From: JAGVSR01 sp964458265
Lineage (GTDB): Bacteria > Pseudomonadota > Alphaproteobacteria > Rhizobiales > Hyphomicrobiaceae
DNA: 64,000 bases
Direction: 5' to 3'
Assembly (NCBI GenBank): GCA_964458265.1
Contig: CAYWIF010000008.1
Coordinates: 27,794 to 91,793 of the forward strand
Shown: one piece after another, positions 63,299-64,000 of the stretch
Position numbering within the stretch: position 1 is the first letter of the stretch
Layout: each line of letters opens with the position of its first letter
The notes under the pieces: model-generated
The model's database searches: none
Told to the model about the DNA's origin: nothing
The model's input: only the letters and a program-made list of their open reading frames with translations
Program-made: the position numbers and the translations under genes

Positions 63299-64000
63299 AT
63301 GTCCAGAAAGACCGCAACCGTTCGCGCCGGCCAGGACCGGACGAGCCTCTACGACGAAATCACCGGCAAGATCATCGGCGAGCTGGAAGCCGGACGCGTC
63401 CCATGGGTCCAGCCATGGGGGACCGCCGCGGCGAAGGCGCCCCTCGCCATGCCGAGGAACGCCGCCACCAGCCGGCACTATTCGGGGATCAATGTCCTGA
63501 TCCTATGGGGCGCCGTCGTCGAACACGGCTTCCCGGGCCAGAGCTGGCTCACCTTCCGCCAGGCGCTGGGTCTCGGCGGTAATGTCCGCAAGGGCGAGCG
63601 CGGCACGACCGTCGTCTATGCCGACCGTTTCGTCCCCGATGACGAAAAGCGACGCGCCCGAGAGACCGGCGAGGACGCCCAGGCGATCCCGTTCCTGAAG
63701 CGCTTCACGGTGTTCAACGCCGCGCAGTGCGAGAACCTGCCGGACGATATCGCCACTGTCGCGCCGCCACCGCCGCCAGGGCTTGTCGAGCCGCAGGTCG
63801 AGGCTCTGATCCGCTCGACGGGCATCGACTTCCGCATCGGCGGCAACCGGGCCTTCTATGTCCCGGCGCTCGATTACGTCCAAGTCCCACCGCCCCAGGC
63901 CTATTTCGAGCCGATCAACTGGCATCGCACGGCGCTGCACGAGCTCGGCCATAATGCCGCGATCGGGATTATGCAGCATGGCGCTGAGACGCAGCGGCAA
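63299..64000 (+). CDS. ArdC-like antirestriction/zincin protein, 3' end outside window
   Basis: At least 234 residues, ATG 63299. The N-terminal part (SLYDEITGKIIGELEAGRVPWVQPW, then ATSRHYSGINVLILW) is the ArdC ssDNA-binding domain (DUF1738); further on lies a zinc-peptidase motif HELGH. ArdC proteins protect incoming conjugative DNA from restriction. The gene is typical of conjugative elements, so the island probably has, or had, transfer genes to the right. The reading frame runs off the window. Confidence 0.85.
   Translation, partial: MSRKTATVRAGQDRTSLYDEITGKIIGELEAGRVPWVQPWGTAAAKAPLAMPRNAATSRHYSGINVLILWGAVVEHGFPGQSWLTFRQALGLGGNVRKGERGTTVVYADRFVPDDEKRRARETGEDAQAIPFLKRFTVFNAAQCENLPDDIATVAPPPPPGLVEPQVEALIRSTGIDFRIGGNRAFYVPALDYVQVPPPQAYFEPINWHRTALHELGHNAAIGIMQHGAETQRQ

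Larger units (their letters stand above)
42478..64000. mobile_element. integrative element (defence and cargo island), right end outside window
   Basis: Starts at the tRNA-Leu fragment, with a tyrosine integrase and a small HTH protein next to it. The content is typical for accessory DNA: toxin-antitoxin, two restriction-modification-like units, Gabija, an ECF regulon, a cyclic-di-GMP regulator and an ArdC-like gene at the right edge. Base composition shifts inside it, with the type IIG gene clearly lower in GC. The genes from about 56.8 to 63 kb may be a separate block picked up later. No right junction found. Confidence 0.7.

Noticed and set aside
63029..63478. N-terminal extension of the GGDEF-EAL protein (longest open frame)
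   Set aside because: It crosses the hairpin cluster and the start of the ArdC-like gene, is Gly/Arg-rich and has no domain similarity; the protein fold starts near 63028.

Overview
The window looks like a piece of a high-GC alphaproteobacterial chromosome, probably Hyphomicrobiales, genus not resolved. Reasons: an SOS box of the alphaproteobacterial direct-repeat type (GTTC-N7-GTTC) in front of imuA-imuB-dnaE2; a CtrA-type site (TTAA-N7-TTAAC); an ispG-based isoprenoid pathway and ubiE; a TadG-like von Willebrand protein; and Zur-type zinc control with a GTTATA-N-TATAAC operator.

Left part (1 to about 42.3 kb) is ordinary chromosome. In order it holds: a NicO-type metal permease with its DUF1007 partner, divergent from znuA; an L,D-transpeptidase; the SOS mutagenesis cassette imuA-imuB-dnaE2; a C2-like exported protein; gamma-glutamyltransferase, a ThiO-like oxidase and ubiE; an exported intradiol dioxygenase and a second L,D-transpeptidase; hisA; a small Cas2/SinR-like protein; ispG; znuB-znuC-zur; a 1112-residue membrane/coiled-coil protein of unknown function with an internal duplication; a TadG-like vWA protein; a fumarylacetoacetase-family hydrolase; a class A PBP-like protein; an ECF sigma/anti-sigma pair; a two-gene unit made of a double-ATPase (AAA plus HerA-like) and an unrecognised partner; a CAP-domain lipoprotein; a Wzx-type flippase; and a D,D-carboxypeptidase.

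At 42.48 kb a 55-base fragment of a tRNA-Leu(CAA) gene (anticodon loop to CCA) marks the left junction of an integrated element, followed directly by a tyrosine integrase. The element runs to the right edge of the window and no intact tRNA was found, so its other end lies outside. It is a defence and cargo island: an excisionase-like HTH protein, a HigB/HigA toxin-antitoxin pair, a small coupled ORF and a single-chain type IIG restriction-modification enzyme of visibly lower GC; a Gabija pair (GajA/GajB); a compact HTH - adenine methyltransferase - PD-(D/E)xK nuclease operon that I cannot assign to a named system; an ECF sigma/anti-sigma operon with a YVTN beta-propeller protein and a DUF305 protein; a COG4315 exported protein; a DUF2177 membrane protein; a GAF-GGDEF-EAL regulator; and an ArdC-like antirestriction protein cut by the window edge.

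How the parts work together: zinc uptake is split between znuA (1.9 kb) and znuB-znuC-zur (20-22.6 kb), joined by related operators. The second ECF sigma factor probably drives both its own DUF305-YVTN-sigma-anti-sigma operon and the divergent COG4315 gene, because the two facing promoters share the same GGAATAAA-N14-GTCT layout. The most interesting candidates for undescribed systems are the AAA-HerA two-gene unit (33.7-38.2 kb), the HTH-methyltransferase-nuclease operon (52.5-56.6 kb), and the duplicated membrane protein (23-26.3 kb).
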